Source of the DNA: Salinilacustrithrix flava
GTDB taxonomy: Bacteria > Actinomycetota > Acidimicrobiia > Acidimicrobiales > Salinilacustritrichaceae
Reading direction: 5' to 3'
DNA: 64,000 nt
Assembly (NCBI RefSeq): GCF_041228405.1
Contig: NZ_CP133888.1
Coordinates: forward strand, 1,860,001-1,924,000
Shown: positions 7,241 through 15,575 of the stretch, one piece after another
How positions within the stretch are numbered: position 1 is the stretch's first letter
Layout: each line of letters opens with the position of its first letter
Program-made: the position numbers and the translations under genes
Notes under the pieces: model-generated
The model's input: only the letters and a program-made list of their open reading frames with translations
The model's database searches: none
What the model was told of the DNA's origin: nothing

Positions 7241-9821
7241 CACCCGTCCTGACATCGTCGTCCTGCTGACCGACGAGGAGCGCGCCGCGCCCCCGTACGA
7301 GACCGACGCGGTCCAGGCGTGGCGGCAGCGCGCCCTGCCCGGCTGGCGGTGGTTCGACGAGCACGGGGTCCGGTTCACCCGCCACCACACCGGTTCGCTC
7401 GCCTGCGTGCCGAGCCGCCCGACGCTGCTCACCGGCCAGTACCCCGACCTGCACGGGGTCACCCAGACCGACGGCCTCGGCAAGATGGCCGACGACTCCC
7501 GCATGCGGTGGCTGCCGCCGGACGAGGTGCCCACGCTCGGCAGCTGGTTCCGCGCCGCCGGCTACGACACGCACTACGACGGCAAGTGGCACGTGTCCCA
7601 CGCCGACATGGTCGACCCGGACAGCGGCGAACCGCTCGCCACCAACGACGCCCACGGCAACGTCGACGCCGAGGCGGTGCAGGCGTACCTGGACGCCGAC
7701 CCCCTCGGCCCATACGGCTTCTCCGGCTGGGTCGGCCCGGAACCCCACGGCGCGCCGATGGCCAACAGCGGCCTGGTGCGCGACCCGCTCATCGCCGACC
7801 GGGTGGTCGCCTGGCTGGAGGACCGCTACGCCCGGCGGCGGGCCGGCGACGCCGACGCCCTGCGGCCGTTCCTGCTCGTCGCCAGCTTCGTGAACCCGCA
7901 CGACATCGTGCTGTTCCCGGCGTGGGTGCGGGGCCGCTGGCCGCTCGAGCCGTCGCCGCTCGACCCCCCGCCGGTGCCGCCCTCGCCGACCGACGACGAG
8001 GACCTGCGGGACAAGCCCGCCGCGCAGGTCGCCTACCGCGCCGCCTACCCCTCCGGGTACGGGCCGGCCCCGGCCGTCGCCCGCATCTACCGGCGCGGCG
8101 CCCAGCGCTACCGGGACCTGTACCACCGGTTGCACGTGGAGGTCGACGGCCCGCTCGACCGCGTGCGCCGGACCGTCACCGACGGAGGCTCCGAGCAGGC
8201 GGTCCTGGTGCGGACCAGCGACCACGGCGAGCTCCTCGGCGCCCACGGTGGCCTGCACCAGAAGTGGTTCAACCTCTACGACGAGGCCACCCGCGTCCCC
8301 TTCACCGTCGCCCGGGTCGGCGACCGAGCCACGGCGGCGCGCACCGTCGACGCCCCGACCTCCCACGTCGACCTGGTGCCGACGCTGCTGGCCGCAGCCG
8401 GGGTCGACGTCGAGGCCACCGCCCGCACGCTCGCCGCCACCTTCTCCGAGGTCCACCCGCTGCCCGGTCGCGACCTGCTCCCGGTGGTCGACGGCGCCGA
8501 GCCCGACCCGGACCGGGTCGTGTACCTGCAGACCAGGGACAACATGCTCGAGGGTGACTCGGGCGCATCCGGCGTCGCCCGCCGGCTGGGCCGCACCGTC
8601 CGCCCGCCGGCGCCGCTGCGCATCCGCGTGCCCGCCCACGTCGCGTCCAGCTTCGAAGGGGTCGTCGCCCGGGTCCCGGAGGAGGCGGCCGCCGGCGGTT
8701 CCGGCCACCGGTGGAAGCTGGTCCGCACCTTCGACGACCCGAGCACCTGGACCGAACCCGGCATCCGGCACCTGGCCGACACCGGGCCGGGCGGGCCCAC
8801 CCACCGGACCGAGCCGCTCGATGACCAGTGGGAGCTCTACGACCTCGACGCCGACCCGATCGAGGTCCGCAACCGCTGGCACGACCCGGAGGCCGCCGCC
8901 GTCCTCGCCCACCTGCGCGACGTGCTGAAGGCCGAGGCGGCGCGCTGCATCCCGGAGCGCAACCAGCCGCTGGTCACCGCCCGTCGCCACCCCAGCGACC
9001 GCCCGGCCAAGACCCCACCACGGCCTGCGCTCGCGCTGCGTCGCCTCGTCCAGCGCCTCGGCATGCACCCGGACGACCCCGCCGCCGACCCGTCCGTCGA
9101 CCGGTCCGGCCGCCGGGCCCTGGTCGTGTGCACGAACCACGGCGTGCTCGACGTCGGCAAGCCCACCGGCGTGTTCGCCAGCGAGATGACCGTGCCCTAC
9201 TACGCCTTCCGGGACGCGGGCATGGCGGTCGACGTCGCCAGCCCCGCCGGTGGGACGGTGCCGATCGATCCGCAGTCCCTCAAGCCGGTGCTGCGCTGCG
9301 CGGCCGACGACCGCTTCCTGGCCGACCCGGAGCTGCGGGAGAAGGTCACCGACTCGCTCGCCATCGCCGACGTGCAGATCGGCGACTACGACCTCGTGTA
9401 CCTCGCCGGGGGCTGGGGCGCAGCCTTCGACTTCGGCACGTCCGAGGCGCTCGGCGCCCAGCTCAGCCGGGCCGACGAGCTCGGGTTGCCGATCGGCGGG
9501 GTCTGCCACGGACCGCTCGCGCTGCGGCTCGCCACCACCTCCGACGGCCGTCCGCTCGTCGAGGGGCGCCACGTCAGCTGCGTCACGGACAAGCAGGTGC
9601 ACGAGCTCGGCATCGCCTCGACGCCGATGCACCCCGAGACCGAGCTGCGGGCCCTCGGCGCCCGGTTCGAGGCCCGGCACCGCTTCCGCGACCCGTTCGC
9701 CAACCACTGGGTCGTCGACGGGAACCTCGTCACCGGGCAGAACCAGAACGCAGGACCGATGGTCGCCCGCGAGCTGCTGGCGCTCGTGCCGCCGGCGGAG
9801 TCGGGCAGGAGCGCGACGTGA
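7233..9821 (+). CDS. Sulfatase fused to a DJ-1/PfpI domain
   Basis: 862 residues from GTG 7233. Residues 1 to about 610 are a type I sulfatase: metal-binding TDE near residue 14, the formylglycine motif CVPSRPTLLTGQYP with Cys58, GKWHVSH, and TSDHGELLGAHG before the C-terminal subdomain. Residues about 625-855 are a complete DJ-1/PfpI-like domain of the Hsp31/glyoxalase III type, with the nucleophile elbow GGVCHGPLAL (Cys758) and a GGWGAAFDF loop. A single open frame joins them, with about 40 linking residues and no internal start that looks better than the rest. Each half should be active separately. What the second half does for sulfate-ester breakdown (protein repair, or removal of a reactive aldehyde product) is not known. 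Confidence 0.88.
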   Translation: MPDTRPDIVVLLTDEERAAPPYETDAVQAWRQRALPGWRWFDEHGVRFTRHHTGSLACVPSRPTLLTGQYPDLHGVTQTDGLGKMADDSRMRWLPPDEVPTLGSWFRAAGYDTHYDGKWHVSHADMVDPDSGEPLATNDAHGNVDAEAVQAYLDADPLGPYGFSGWVGPEPHGAPMANSGLVRDPLIADRVVAWLEDRYARRRAGDADALRPFLLVASFVNPHDIVLFPAWVRGRWPLEPSPLDPPPVPPSPTDDEDLRDKPAAQVAYRAAYPSGYGPAPAVARIYRRGAQRYRDLYHRLHVEVDGPLDRVRRTVTDGGSEQAVLVRTSDHGELLGAHGGLHQKWFNLYDEATRVPFTVARVGDRATAARTVDAPTSHVDLVPTLLAAAGVDVEATARTLAATFSEVHPLPGRDLLPVVDGAEPDPDRVVYLQTRDNMLEGDSGASGVARRLGRTVRPPAPLRIRVPAHVASSFEGVVARVPEEAAAGGSGHRWKLVRTFDDPSTWTEPGIRHLADTGPGGPTHRTEPLDDQWELYDLDADPIEVRNRWHDPEAAAVLAHLRDVLKAEAARCIPERNQPLVTARRHPSDRPAKTPPRPALALRRLVQRLGMHPDDPAADPSVDRSGRRALVVCTNHGVLDVGKPTGVFASEMTVPYYAFRDAGMAVDVASPAGGTVPIDPQSLKPVLRCAADDRFLADPELREKVTDSLAIADVQIGDYDLVYLAGGWGAAFDFGTSEALGAQLSRADELGLPIGGVCHGPLALRLATTSDGRPLVEGRHVSCVTDKQVHELGIASTPMHPETELRALGARFEARHRFRDPFANHWVVDGNLVTGQNQNAGPMVARELLALVPPAESGRSAT

Positions 9822-10645
9822 GCGACACCCGGAGCCCCGGCTACGGCCAGGTCGACCGCGAGTACGGCATCCGCCTGGCCACCACCGCGCCCGACGAGGA
9901 CGGCCCGATCTGGATGGTCAACCTCATGTCCTACCGGGACCAGGCGGTGTACGACGGGGCCGAGTCGGCGGTGAGCGGTCGCGAGGCCGACGACCGATAC
10001 GCCCCGGTCGACGTGCTCGCCGACATCGGTGCCGAGGTCGCGTTCGTGGCCGACGTGGAGGACCAGCTGCTCGGCGACTCGCCCCGGTGGGACCGCATCG
10101 GGGTCGTGCGCTACCCGACCCGGCGCTCGTTCATCGAGATGCAGTCCCGTCCGGACTTCAGGGCCAAGCACGTGCACAAGGAGGCGGGGATGGCCGAGAC
10201 CATCGTCGTCGGCGGCACGCCCATCCCCTCGCCCCAGGACCGGCCCGACGCCCCCGCACCGGTTGACTGGTCGTCGGTGCCCCACCCCCCGAGCGATGAC
10301 GACGGGCCGGTGGTGGTGCTGCACCTCATCCGCTTCCACCCGGGCAAGGCCGACACCGACATGGAGCGGTACCAGGACGACGCCGCCCTCGTCGCGGTGC
10401 CCCACGGCGTGCGCATCGCCGGCTGGTTCGCCATCGAGGGCACGATCGTCGGCGACGGGCGGCGGTGGGACCAGGTCCGGTTCAACCAGTTCCCGTCGAA
10501 GGCGGCCTTCCTCGCCGTGGCCACGGACCCCCGGCGCCTCGAGTCGCAGGCCACCCACCGCGAGGCGGCGATCGCCGACACCTACGCGCTGATCCTGCGC
10601 CCCACCATCGACCGGCTGGCCGAGTCGGTGGCCGGGTCCTCCTAG
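9818..10645 (+). CDS. Duplicated dimeric alpha-beta-barrel (DUF1330-like) protein
   Basis: 275 residues from GTG 9818 (GTGA overlap). Two similar halves, residues about 20-130 and 160-265. Each has a strand with IWMVNLMSY or VVVLHLIRF, a YAPVDVLADIGAEVAF or YQDDAALVAVPHGVRI segment, and a strand ending in DRIGVVRYP or DQVRFNQFP followed by SRPDFRAKHVHKEAG or TDPRRLESQATHREA. That is the ferredoxin-like fold of DUF1330/EthD-type proteins. It is the last gene of the operon. These proteins are often isomerase or oxygenase accessory factors, but the role here is unknown. Confidence 0.7.
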   Translation: MSDTRSPGYGQVDREYGIRLATTAPDEDGPIWMVNLMSYRDQAVYDGAESAVSGREADDRYAPVDVLADIGAEVAFVADVEDQLLGDSPRWDRIGVVRYPTRRSFIEMQSRPDFRAKHVHKEAGMAETIVVGGTPIPSPQDRPDAPAPVDWSSVPHPPSDDDGPVVVLHLIRFHPGKADTDMERYQDDAALVAVPHGVRIAGWFAIEGTIVGDGRRWDQVRFNQFPSKAAFLAVATDPRRLESQATHREAAIADTYALILRPTIDRLAESVAGSS

Positions 10646-11119
10646 GCCAGCGGACGGCCGGAGCGCGCCGGTTCGAGGTCGAGGCCCCGGTAGCGGCTGC
10701 GGATGCCCCGGTCCTTCATGCGATCGGCATGCCCCCGACGACCACGGCCAGGGACACCGGGGCCCACACGGCGAGCGCGGCGGGGAGGCGCCGCCCGGCG
10801 GGGGCACTGAGCGCCACGGCGCCGCAGGCCACGGGCAGCACCGCCACGTAGAGCGTGGGCACCACGACGGCCGCGAGGGCGGCGACCGCGGTCACGGTGA
10901 GGGCGAACAGCTCGCGGCGCCGGGACAGGGCGGGTCCGGTGATGGCCAGCACATCGGAGCCCATGCCCGCCCATCGGGCCGGCAGACGCCGGAACGGGCG
11001 GTTTCGGGCTGATCCGACGACAGGTCGGTCCGATCCGAGGCTGAGGGCGCCCGCGTCCGGACGGATCGTGTCGCTGCCACCCCGATCCGCACGGCTCGGA
11101 TGCCGGCGGCGATCCAGGT
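10646..11119. other. 474-base region with no confident gene
   Basis: Between the convergent operon end and the dehydrogenase-like gene. It holds one possible small membrane protein gene (10716-10964, reverse strand) and a weak copy (15 of 19 bases, 10687-10705) of the repeat seen at other convergent gene ends. Around 11025-11100 it has several GATCCG/CGGATC words. I see no RNA gene. Confidence 0.4.
10716..10964 (-). CDS. Possible small two-helix membrane protein
   Basis: 82 residues from ATG 10964. After a short polar start (MGSDVLAITGPALSRRRE) come two long hydrophobic stretches rich in Ala, Val and Leu (about residues 21-50 and 58-80), as in integral membrane proteins. There is no clear ribosome-binding site and no family is recognised. 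The alternative is that this is non-coding. The hydrophobic pattern in one frame only is the main support. A 25-codon frame (10642-10719) begins in its stop codon as ATGA. Confidence 0.4.
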   Translation of the reverse strand: MGSDVLAITGPALSRRRELFALTVTAVAALAAVVVPTLYVAVLPVACGAVALSAPAGRRLPAALAVWAPVSLAVVVGGMPIA

Positions 11120-12001
11120 CTAGGCCAGGGGGCGTCCGAAGGGGAGCTCGTCGCGCCAGGTGCGCAGGAACGCCTCGGCCTCCTCGACGGCGGCCAGCCA
11201 CAGTCCGGTGCCGTGGGAGGCGAGGCCGGCGACCTTGTCGGCGACGGCGGTCACCGGGTCGGCGACGTCGTCGCCGTGGGCATGCAGCAGGGGAGCGGCG
11301 GTGGAGAGGAAGTCGGGCACGTGCACCTTGCCGGCCTTGGTCAGCTCGGCGTGGGCCCGGGCGGTGACCGGCACGGGGGTGAGCGGCACGACGACGCCGG
11401 CCGCGATGTCGGGGACGACCTCGTGGTCGAGCACCCCGGACTTGCCGGCGACGAAGAGGACGTCGGCCTCGGTCGCTGGGGAGTCGCCGTCGGCCACGGT
11501 GCCGCCGGCGGCCTCGACCGCGGCGCGCGCGGCCTCCACGACCGGGCCCTTGCCCACGAAGGCGCACGTGGCGCCGGTCAGGCCGCCCTCTCGGACGGCG
11601 CCGGCGGCCGCCACCGCGCCCTGGGCGGTGAGGGTGTCGGCGAGGCCGTCGGTCCACAGCTCGGACGGGCGGCGGTCGTCGATGCGCAGCGGGGCGAGGT
11701 CGGCCTCGGAGAGGCCGAGGGCAGGATCGGTGACCCAGCGGCCCTCGGCGACCGCTGACCGCATCTCCTCCACGAACGCGGCGACCGCCGGGTCGCGGTC
11801 GTCGCCCTCGGCGTTGATGCCGGCGGAGCCGCCGCCCATCTGGATGCCGAAGCTGGCGAAGGCGTAGGTGGTGGAGCGGGCCAGGAGCTCGGCCCCGTCG
11901 GTGAGGACCTTGCGGGCCAGCCGGGTGACGCCGACGGACGGGGCGTCGTCGAGGTCGAAGGCGACGAAGGCATCGGTGGACGACAGCTTGTGGATGCGCA
12001 C
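11120..12001 (-). CDS. Glu/Leu/Phe/Val dehydrogenase-like Rossmann protein
   Basis: 293 residues, starting at GTG 12001. Residues 15-90 contain FDLDDAPSVGVTRLARKVLTDGAELLARSTTYAFASFGIQMGGGSAGIN, resembling the region around the glycine-rich catalytic loop of amino-acid dehydrogenases, where GGGKGGI is usual. The catalytic Lys position reads Ser here. Residues 125-250 form an NAD-type Rossmann unit (GATCAFVGKGPVVEAARAAVEAAGG). At 293 residues it is shorter than leucine or glutamate dehydrogenase (about 360-450), and with the altered loop it may not be a dehydrogenase. Divergent from the helicase gene. Confidence 0.7.
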   Translation of the reverse strand: MRIHKLSSTDAFVAFDLDDAPSVGVTRLARKVLTDGAELLARSTTYAFASFGIQMGGGSAGINAEGDDRDPAVAAFVEEMRSAVAEGRWVTDPALGLSEADLAPLRIDDRRPSELWTDGLADTLTAQGAVAAAGAVREGGLTGATCAFVGKGPVVEAARAAVEAAGGTVADGDSPATEADVLFVAGKSGVLDHEVVPDIAAGVVVPLTPVPVTARAHAELTKAGKVHVPDFLSTAAPLLHAHGDDVADPVTAVADKVAGLASHGTGLWLAAVEEAEAFLRTWRDELPFGRPLA

Positions 12002-12008
12002 GGCGGCG

Positions 12009-12014
12009 ATTCTG
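12009..12014 (-). promoter_or_regulatory. -10 box of the dehydrogenase-like gene (leaderless)
   Basis: CAGAAT on the reverse strand, seven bases from GTG 12001. Confidence 0.4.
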
Positions 12015-12066
12015 GCACGGGGCTGCCGCCGGGCTCGCGGGCGGCGGGGCTGTCAGGGGTGGCCGG

Positions 12067-12072
12067 TAGGGT
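12067..12072 (+). promoter_or_regulatory. -10 box of the pcrA/uvrD gene (leaderless)
   Basis: TAGGGT, seven bases before GTG 12080. No ribosome-binding site lies between. Confidence 0.5.
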
Positions 12073-12079
12073 CGCCACG

Positions 12080-14449
12080 GTGCCTGCGTCGACCGAGGAA
12101 CCCCTGCCGAGCGAGCCGACGGACGAGCTGTTCCCCGAGCCGACCGACCGCATCGGCCCCGGCTCCGGCCCGTTCGGCGCGCCCCTGCTCGATGGCCTGA
12201 ACCCGGCCCAGGAGGAGGCGGTCACCCACCTCGGCGGGCCGCTGCTCGTGCTCGCCGGCGCCGGCTCGGGCAAGACGAGGGTCCTCACCCGGCGCATCGC
12301 CTGGCTCATCCAGGAGCAGGGCGTCAGCCCGTTCGAGATCCTGGCGATCACCTTCACGAACAAGGCCGCCGACGAGATGAAGGCACGCGTCGGCACCCTC
12401 GTCGGCTCGGTGGCCCAGAAGATGTGGGTGTCCACGTTCCACTCGGCCTGCGTGCGCATCCTGCGCCGCGACGCCGACGCCATCGGCTTCCCGTCCTCGT
12501 TCACGATCTACGACCAGGCCGACGCCGTCCGCCTCACCGGCTACGTCCTGCGGGACCTGAACCTGGACACCAAGAAGCTGCCGCCCCGCTCGGTGCACGC
12601 CCAGATCAGCGCGGCGAAGAACGACTACGTGCTCGTCGACGAGTACGCCGACCGGGCCGGCTCCTTCACCGAGCGCAAGCTCGCCGACGTCTACCGCGAG
12701 TACCAGGCCCGCCTCCTCCGGGCCGGCGCCATGGACTTCGACGACATCCTCCTCAACGCCGTCGAGCTGTTCCGCCGCCACCCCGACGTGCTCGCCCACT
12801 ACCGCCAGCGATTCACCCACGTCCTCGTCGACGAGTACCAGGACACCAACAAGGTCCAGAACAGCCTCGTCGTCCAGCTCGCCAAGGAGCACCGCAACGT
12901 CACGGTCGTGGGCGACTCGGACCAGTCGATTTACCGCTTCCGAGGCGCCGACATCGCCAACATCCTCCAGTTCGAGGAGGCGTTCCCCGACGTCACCACG
13001 ATCCCGCTGGTGCAGAACTACCGGTCCACCCAGACGGTGCTCGATGCCGCCAACGCGGTGATCGCCAACAACATGGGTCGCAAGCCCAAGGACCTGTGGA
13101 CCGAGGCCGGGCCGGGCGACAAGATCCTGCGCTACCACGCCGAGGACGAGCACGACGAGGCCCAGTGGGTCACCCAGCGCATCTCGGCCTTCCACGAGGC
13201 CGGCGACGTCCGCTGGGGCGACATCGCGGTCTTCTACCGGACCAACGCGCAGTCCCGGGTCATCGAGGAGTACCTGGCCCGGGGCGGCATCCCGTACCGG
13301 GTCATCGGAGGCACCCGGTTCTACGACCGGCGCGAGATCAAGGACGCCCTCGCCTACCTGAAGGCGGTGGTCAACCCCACCGACGAGGTCAGCGTGAAGC
13401 GGGTGCTCAACGTCCCCAAGCGCGGGGTGGGGGACACCTCGGTCGGGCGCATCGACGCCTGGATCCAGGGCCGGGGCATGTCGTTCCTCGACGGGTTGCG
13501 CCGGGCCGACGAGGCCGGCGTGTCCGGGCGGGCGCTCAACGGCATCGCCCGGTTCACCGAGCTGCTCGACGGGGCCGTCGACCGCATCGAGGACGGGCCC
13601 GGGCCGCTGCTCGAGCACCTGCTCGAGGGCAGCGGCTACCTCGACGAGCTCCGCAACGAGCGCACGATCGAGTCCGAGGGGCGCCTCGAGAACCTGGCCG
13701 AGCTGCTCGGCACCGCATCGGAGACCGAGGACGTGGCCGAGTTCCTCGAGGCGGTCAGCCTCGTCGCCGACACCGACCAGCTCGATCCCGACCAGTCCGA
13801 GGTCACCCTGATGACCCTGCACTCGGCCAAGGGCCTCGAGTACCCCATCGTCTTCCTCGTGGGCCTGGAGGACGGCATCTTCCCCCACCTGCGCACCCTC
13901 ACCGAGCCCGACCAGCTCGAGGAGGAGCGTCGCCTCGCCTACGTGGGCATCACGCGGGCCATGCACCACCTGCACATCACCCACGCCTGGAGCCGCACCC
14001 TGTTCGGCGGCACGCAGTACAACCCGCCCAGCCGCTTCCTGGACGAGATCCCACCCGAGCTGGTGGAGGAGATCGGCGGTCGCCAGCGGGCGAGCCGGGG
14101 CGGGCGCACCTACTCCGGCGGCGGCTCCGAGCGGGCCGGGCGCCGCGCCGGCGGCTGGACCGAACCCGAGGGGCGCACCTTCGGGCGCGGCGACCGCAAG
14201 GAGCGCATGGACGCGGGCCGGGATCGCATCGTCGAGAACGCCCTGGCGGCCCGGGACGCGCCCGCACCGAGCAGCGGCGCCGAAGCCCTCGGGCTCAAGG
14301 TCGGCGACGACGTGCACCACGCCACGTTCGGCGACGGTGTGATCATCGACATCGAGGGCGCGGGCGACAAGGCCGAGGCCACCATCCGCTTCGTCGACGT
14401 CGGCGAGAAGCGCCTGCTGCTGTCATGGTCCCCGCTCGAGAAGCGCTGA
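12080..14449 (+). CDS. pcrA: ATP-dependent DNA helicase, PcrA/UvrD type
   Basis: 789 residues. 3'-5' superfamily 1A helicase used in nucleotide-excision repair and replication-conflict clearance. After a 35-residue acidic N-terminal tail comes LNPAQEEAV (Q motif), Walker A AGAGSGKTR, ITFTNKAADEM (Ia), LVDEYQDTN (II), VVGDSDQSIYRFRGA (III), QNYRST (IV), TLHSAKGLEYPIVF (V) and EERRLAYVGITRA (VI). The last 55 residues (VGDDVHHATFGDGVI...SPLEKR) are the Tudor-like RNA-polymerase-interacting tail of PcrA. GTG 12080 is preferred because a TANNNT box lies seven bases upstream, which puts other upstream starts outside the transcript. Normal family length. Confidence 0.95.
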   Translation: MPASTEEPLPSEPTDELFPEPTDRIGPGSGPFGAPLLDGLNPAQEEAVTHLGGPLLVLAGAGSGKTRVLTRRIAWLIQEQGVSPFEILAITFTNKAADEMKARVGTLVGSVAQKMWVSTFHSACVRILRRDADAIGFPSSFTIYDQADAVRLTGYVLRDLNLDTKKLPPRSVHAQISAAKNDYVLVDEYADRAGSFTERKLADVYREYQARLLRAGAMDFDDILLNAVELFRRHPDVLAHYRQRFTHVLVDEYQDTNKVQNSLVVQLAKEHRNVTVVGDSDQSIYRFRGADIANILQFEEAFPDVTTIPLVQNYRSTQTVLDAANAVIANNMGRKPKDLWTEAGPGDKILRYHAEDEHDEAQWVTQRISAFHEAGDVRWGDIAVFYRTNAQSRVIEEYLARGGIPYRVIGGTRFYDRREIKDALAYLKAVVNPTDEVSVKRVLNVPKRGVGDTSVGRIDAWIQGRGMSFLDGLRRADEAGVSGRALNGIARFTELLDGAVDRIEDGPGPLLEHLLEGSGYLDELRNERTIESEGRLENLAELLGTASETEDVAEFLEAVSLVADTDQLDPDQSEVTLMTLHSAKGLEYPIVFLVGLEDGIFPHLRTLTEPDQLEEERRLAYVGITRAMHHLHITHAWSRTLFGGTQYNPPSRFLDEIPPELVEEIGGRQRASRGGRTYSGGGSERAGRRAGGWTEPEGRTFGRGDRKERMDAGRDRIVENALAARDAPAPSSGAEALGLKVGDDVHHATFGDGVIIDIEGAGDKAEATIRFVDVGEKRLLLSWSPLEKR

Positions 14450-14535
14450 CGGAGCCACACGTCACGGCGCCGCGGGCAGGAGAAGTCCGGCGACTGCCAG
14501 AACCTTCGAGGGTGAGCGAACGAGGGGGCGAACCG

Positions 14536-15546
14536 ATGGTGCCGGCGCGGCAGCCGGCGCCGCGCCCCTCCGACGACGACCGGGCCCGGGTCGTCGACCG
14601 ACTCCGCGACGCAGCGGGTGATGGCCTGATCACGCTCGAGGACCTGGAGGACCGTCTGGCAGCCGCCTACGCCGCCGACACGCTCCCTGCGCTGGTCCCC
14701 CTCACCGCCGACCTACCCGACGTCGAGCCGGTCCCGATCGATGCGCCCGTCGTACCGGACGATGTGGCGTTCCGGATGCACCTGACCATCTACAGCCTCG
14801 TGATCGGCATGCTCGTCGTGATCTGGGCCGCGTCCGGCGGCGGGCTTCCGTTCTGGCCGCTGTTCCCCGCGGCCGGATGGGGCGTCGGTCTGGGCGCCCA
14901 CTGGCAGGTGGCCCGCCTCTCGGCGCAGCGACGCAACCGCCGCCGCTCGCCGCGGGCGCAGCGCGACGCCGAGCACCACGTGCTGGGGGCGTCGGCACCG
15001 GGCATCCCGGCGATCGCAGCCGGTGCTCCAGCGAGCGAGGTTCCCGGACCACGCTTCGTGGTCGCCATGTTCGTCGACGTGGTCGGCTCCACGAGCCTGA
15101 ACGAGGCCCTGGGCGACGAGCGGTGGGTGGCGGTCCGCCGAGCCCTGCGGGACCAGGTGACCGCGTGCGCCGAGGCCCACGGCGGCTGGGAGGTCAGCAC
15201 CGCCGGCGACGGCGTGCTGCTGCGCTTCCCCGATCCCGCGTCCGCCGCCGCGGCCGCGACCGAGCTGCTGCGCCGGCTCGAGCGCCAGCGCACCGGGACC
15301 GGCTTCGCTCCCTCCGTGCGCGTCGGCATCCACAGCGGCGACGCGGTGGAGGACGGCGACGACATCATCGGCAACGTCGTGAACCTCGCCGCCCGGGTCA
15401 CCGATGCCGCCGATCCAGACGAGATCGTGGTCACCGAGCACGTCGCCGATCACCTCGACGGCCGCCACACGACCACCGGCCGAGGCCTGCACACCCTCAA
15501 GGGCATCAGCCGCCCCCGGCACCTGCTCGCGCTCGTCTGGCGCTGA
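14536..15546 (+). CDS. DUF1707-transmembrane-class III nucleotide cyclase fusion
   Basis: 336 residues. ATG 14536 is preceded by GAGGGGG at good spacing. Residues 12-62 are a DUF1707 (SHOCT-like) domain (RVVDRLRDAAGDGLITLEDL...LTADLP). Residues 80-122 hold two hydrophobic helices. Residues 173-330 are a class III adenylate/guanylate cyclase domain. FVDVVGSTSLNE gives the first metal Asp181, TAGDGVLLRF the second, and NVVNLAARV keeps the transition-state Asn and Arg, so it should be active. The substrate (ATP or GTP) is not certain. It follows pcrA by 86 bases, perhaps in one transcript. A membrane-bound sensor cyclase with a DUF1707 input is not an arrangement I know. Confidence 0.85.
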   Translation: MVPARQPAPRPSDDDRARVVDRLRDAAGDGLITLEDLEDRLAAAYAADTLPALVPLTADLPDVEPVPIDAPVVPDDVAFRMHLTIYSLVIGMLVVIWAASGGGLPFWPLFPAAGWGVGLGAHWQVARLSAQRRNRRRSPRAQRDAEHHVLGASAPGIPAIAAGAPASEVPGPRFVVAMFVDVVGSTSLNEALGDERWVAVRRALRDQVTACAEAHGGWEVSTAGDGVLLRFPDPASAAAAATELLRRLERQRTGTGFAPSVRVGIHSGDAVEDGDDIIGNVVNLAARVTDAADPDEIVVTEHVADHLDGRHTTTGRGLHTLKGISRPRHLLALVWR

Positions 15547-15575
15547 GGCCGCCCACGGGGGTACACCGGTGCTCC

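Noticed and set aside
10642..10974. 110-codon Arg-rich reverse frame at the operon end
   Set aside because: Arg/Gly/Pro shadow with no start signal. Only its last 25 codons are considered, as a peptide coupled to the small membrane protein.
10855..11367. 170-codon forward frame in the 10.6-11.1 kb gap
   Set aside because: Runs opposite the C-terminus of the dehydrogenase-like gene. Composition is unlike a protein and there is no ribosome-binding site.
12053..14320. 755-codon open frame opposite pcrA
   Set aside because: Reverse-strand Val/Leu/Gly/Asp shadow. The forward frame has all helicase motifs.
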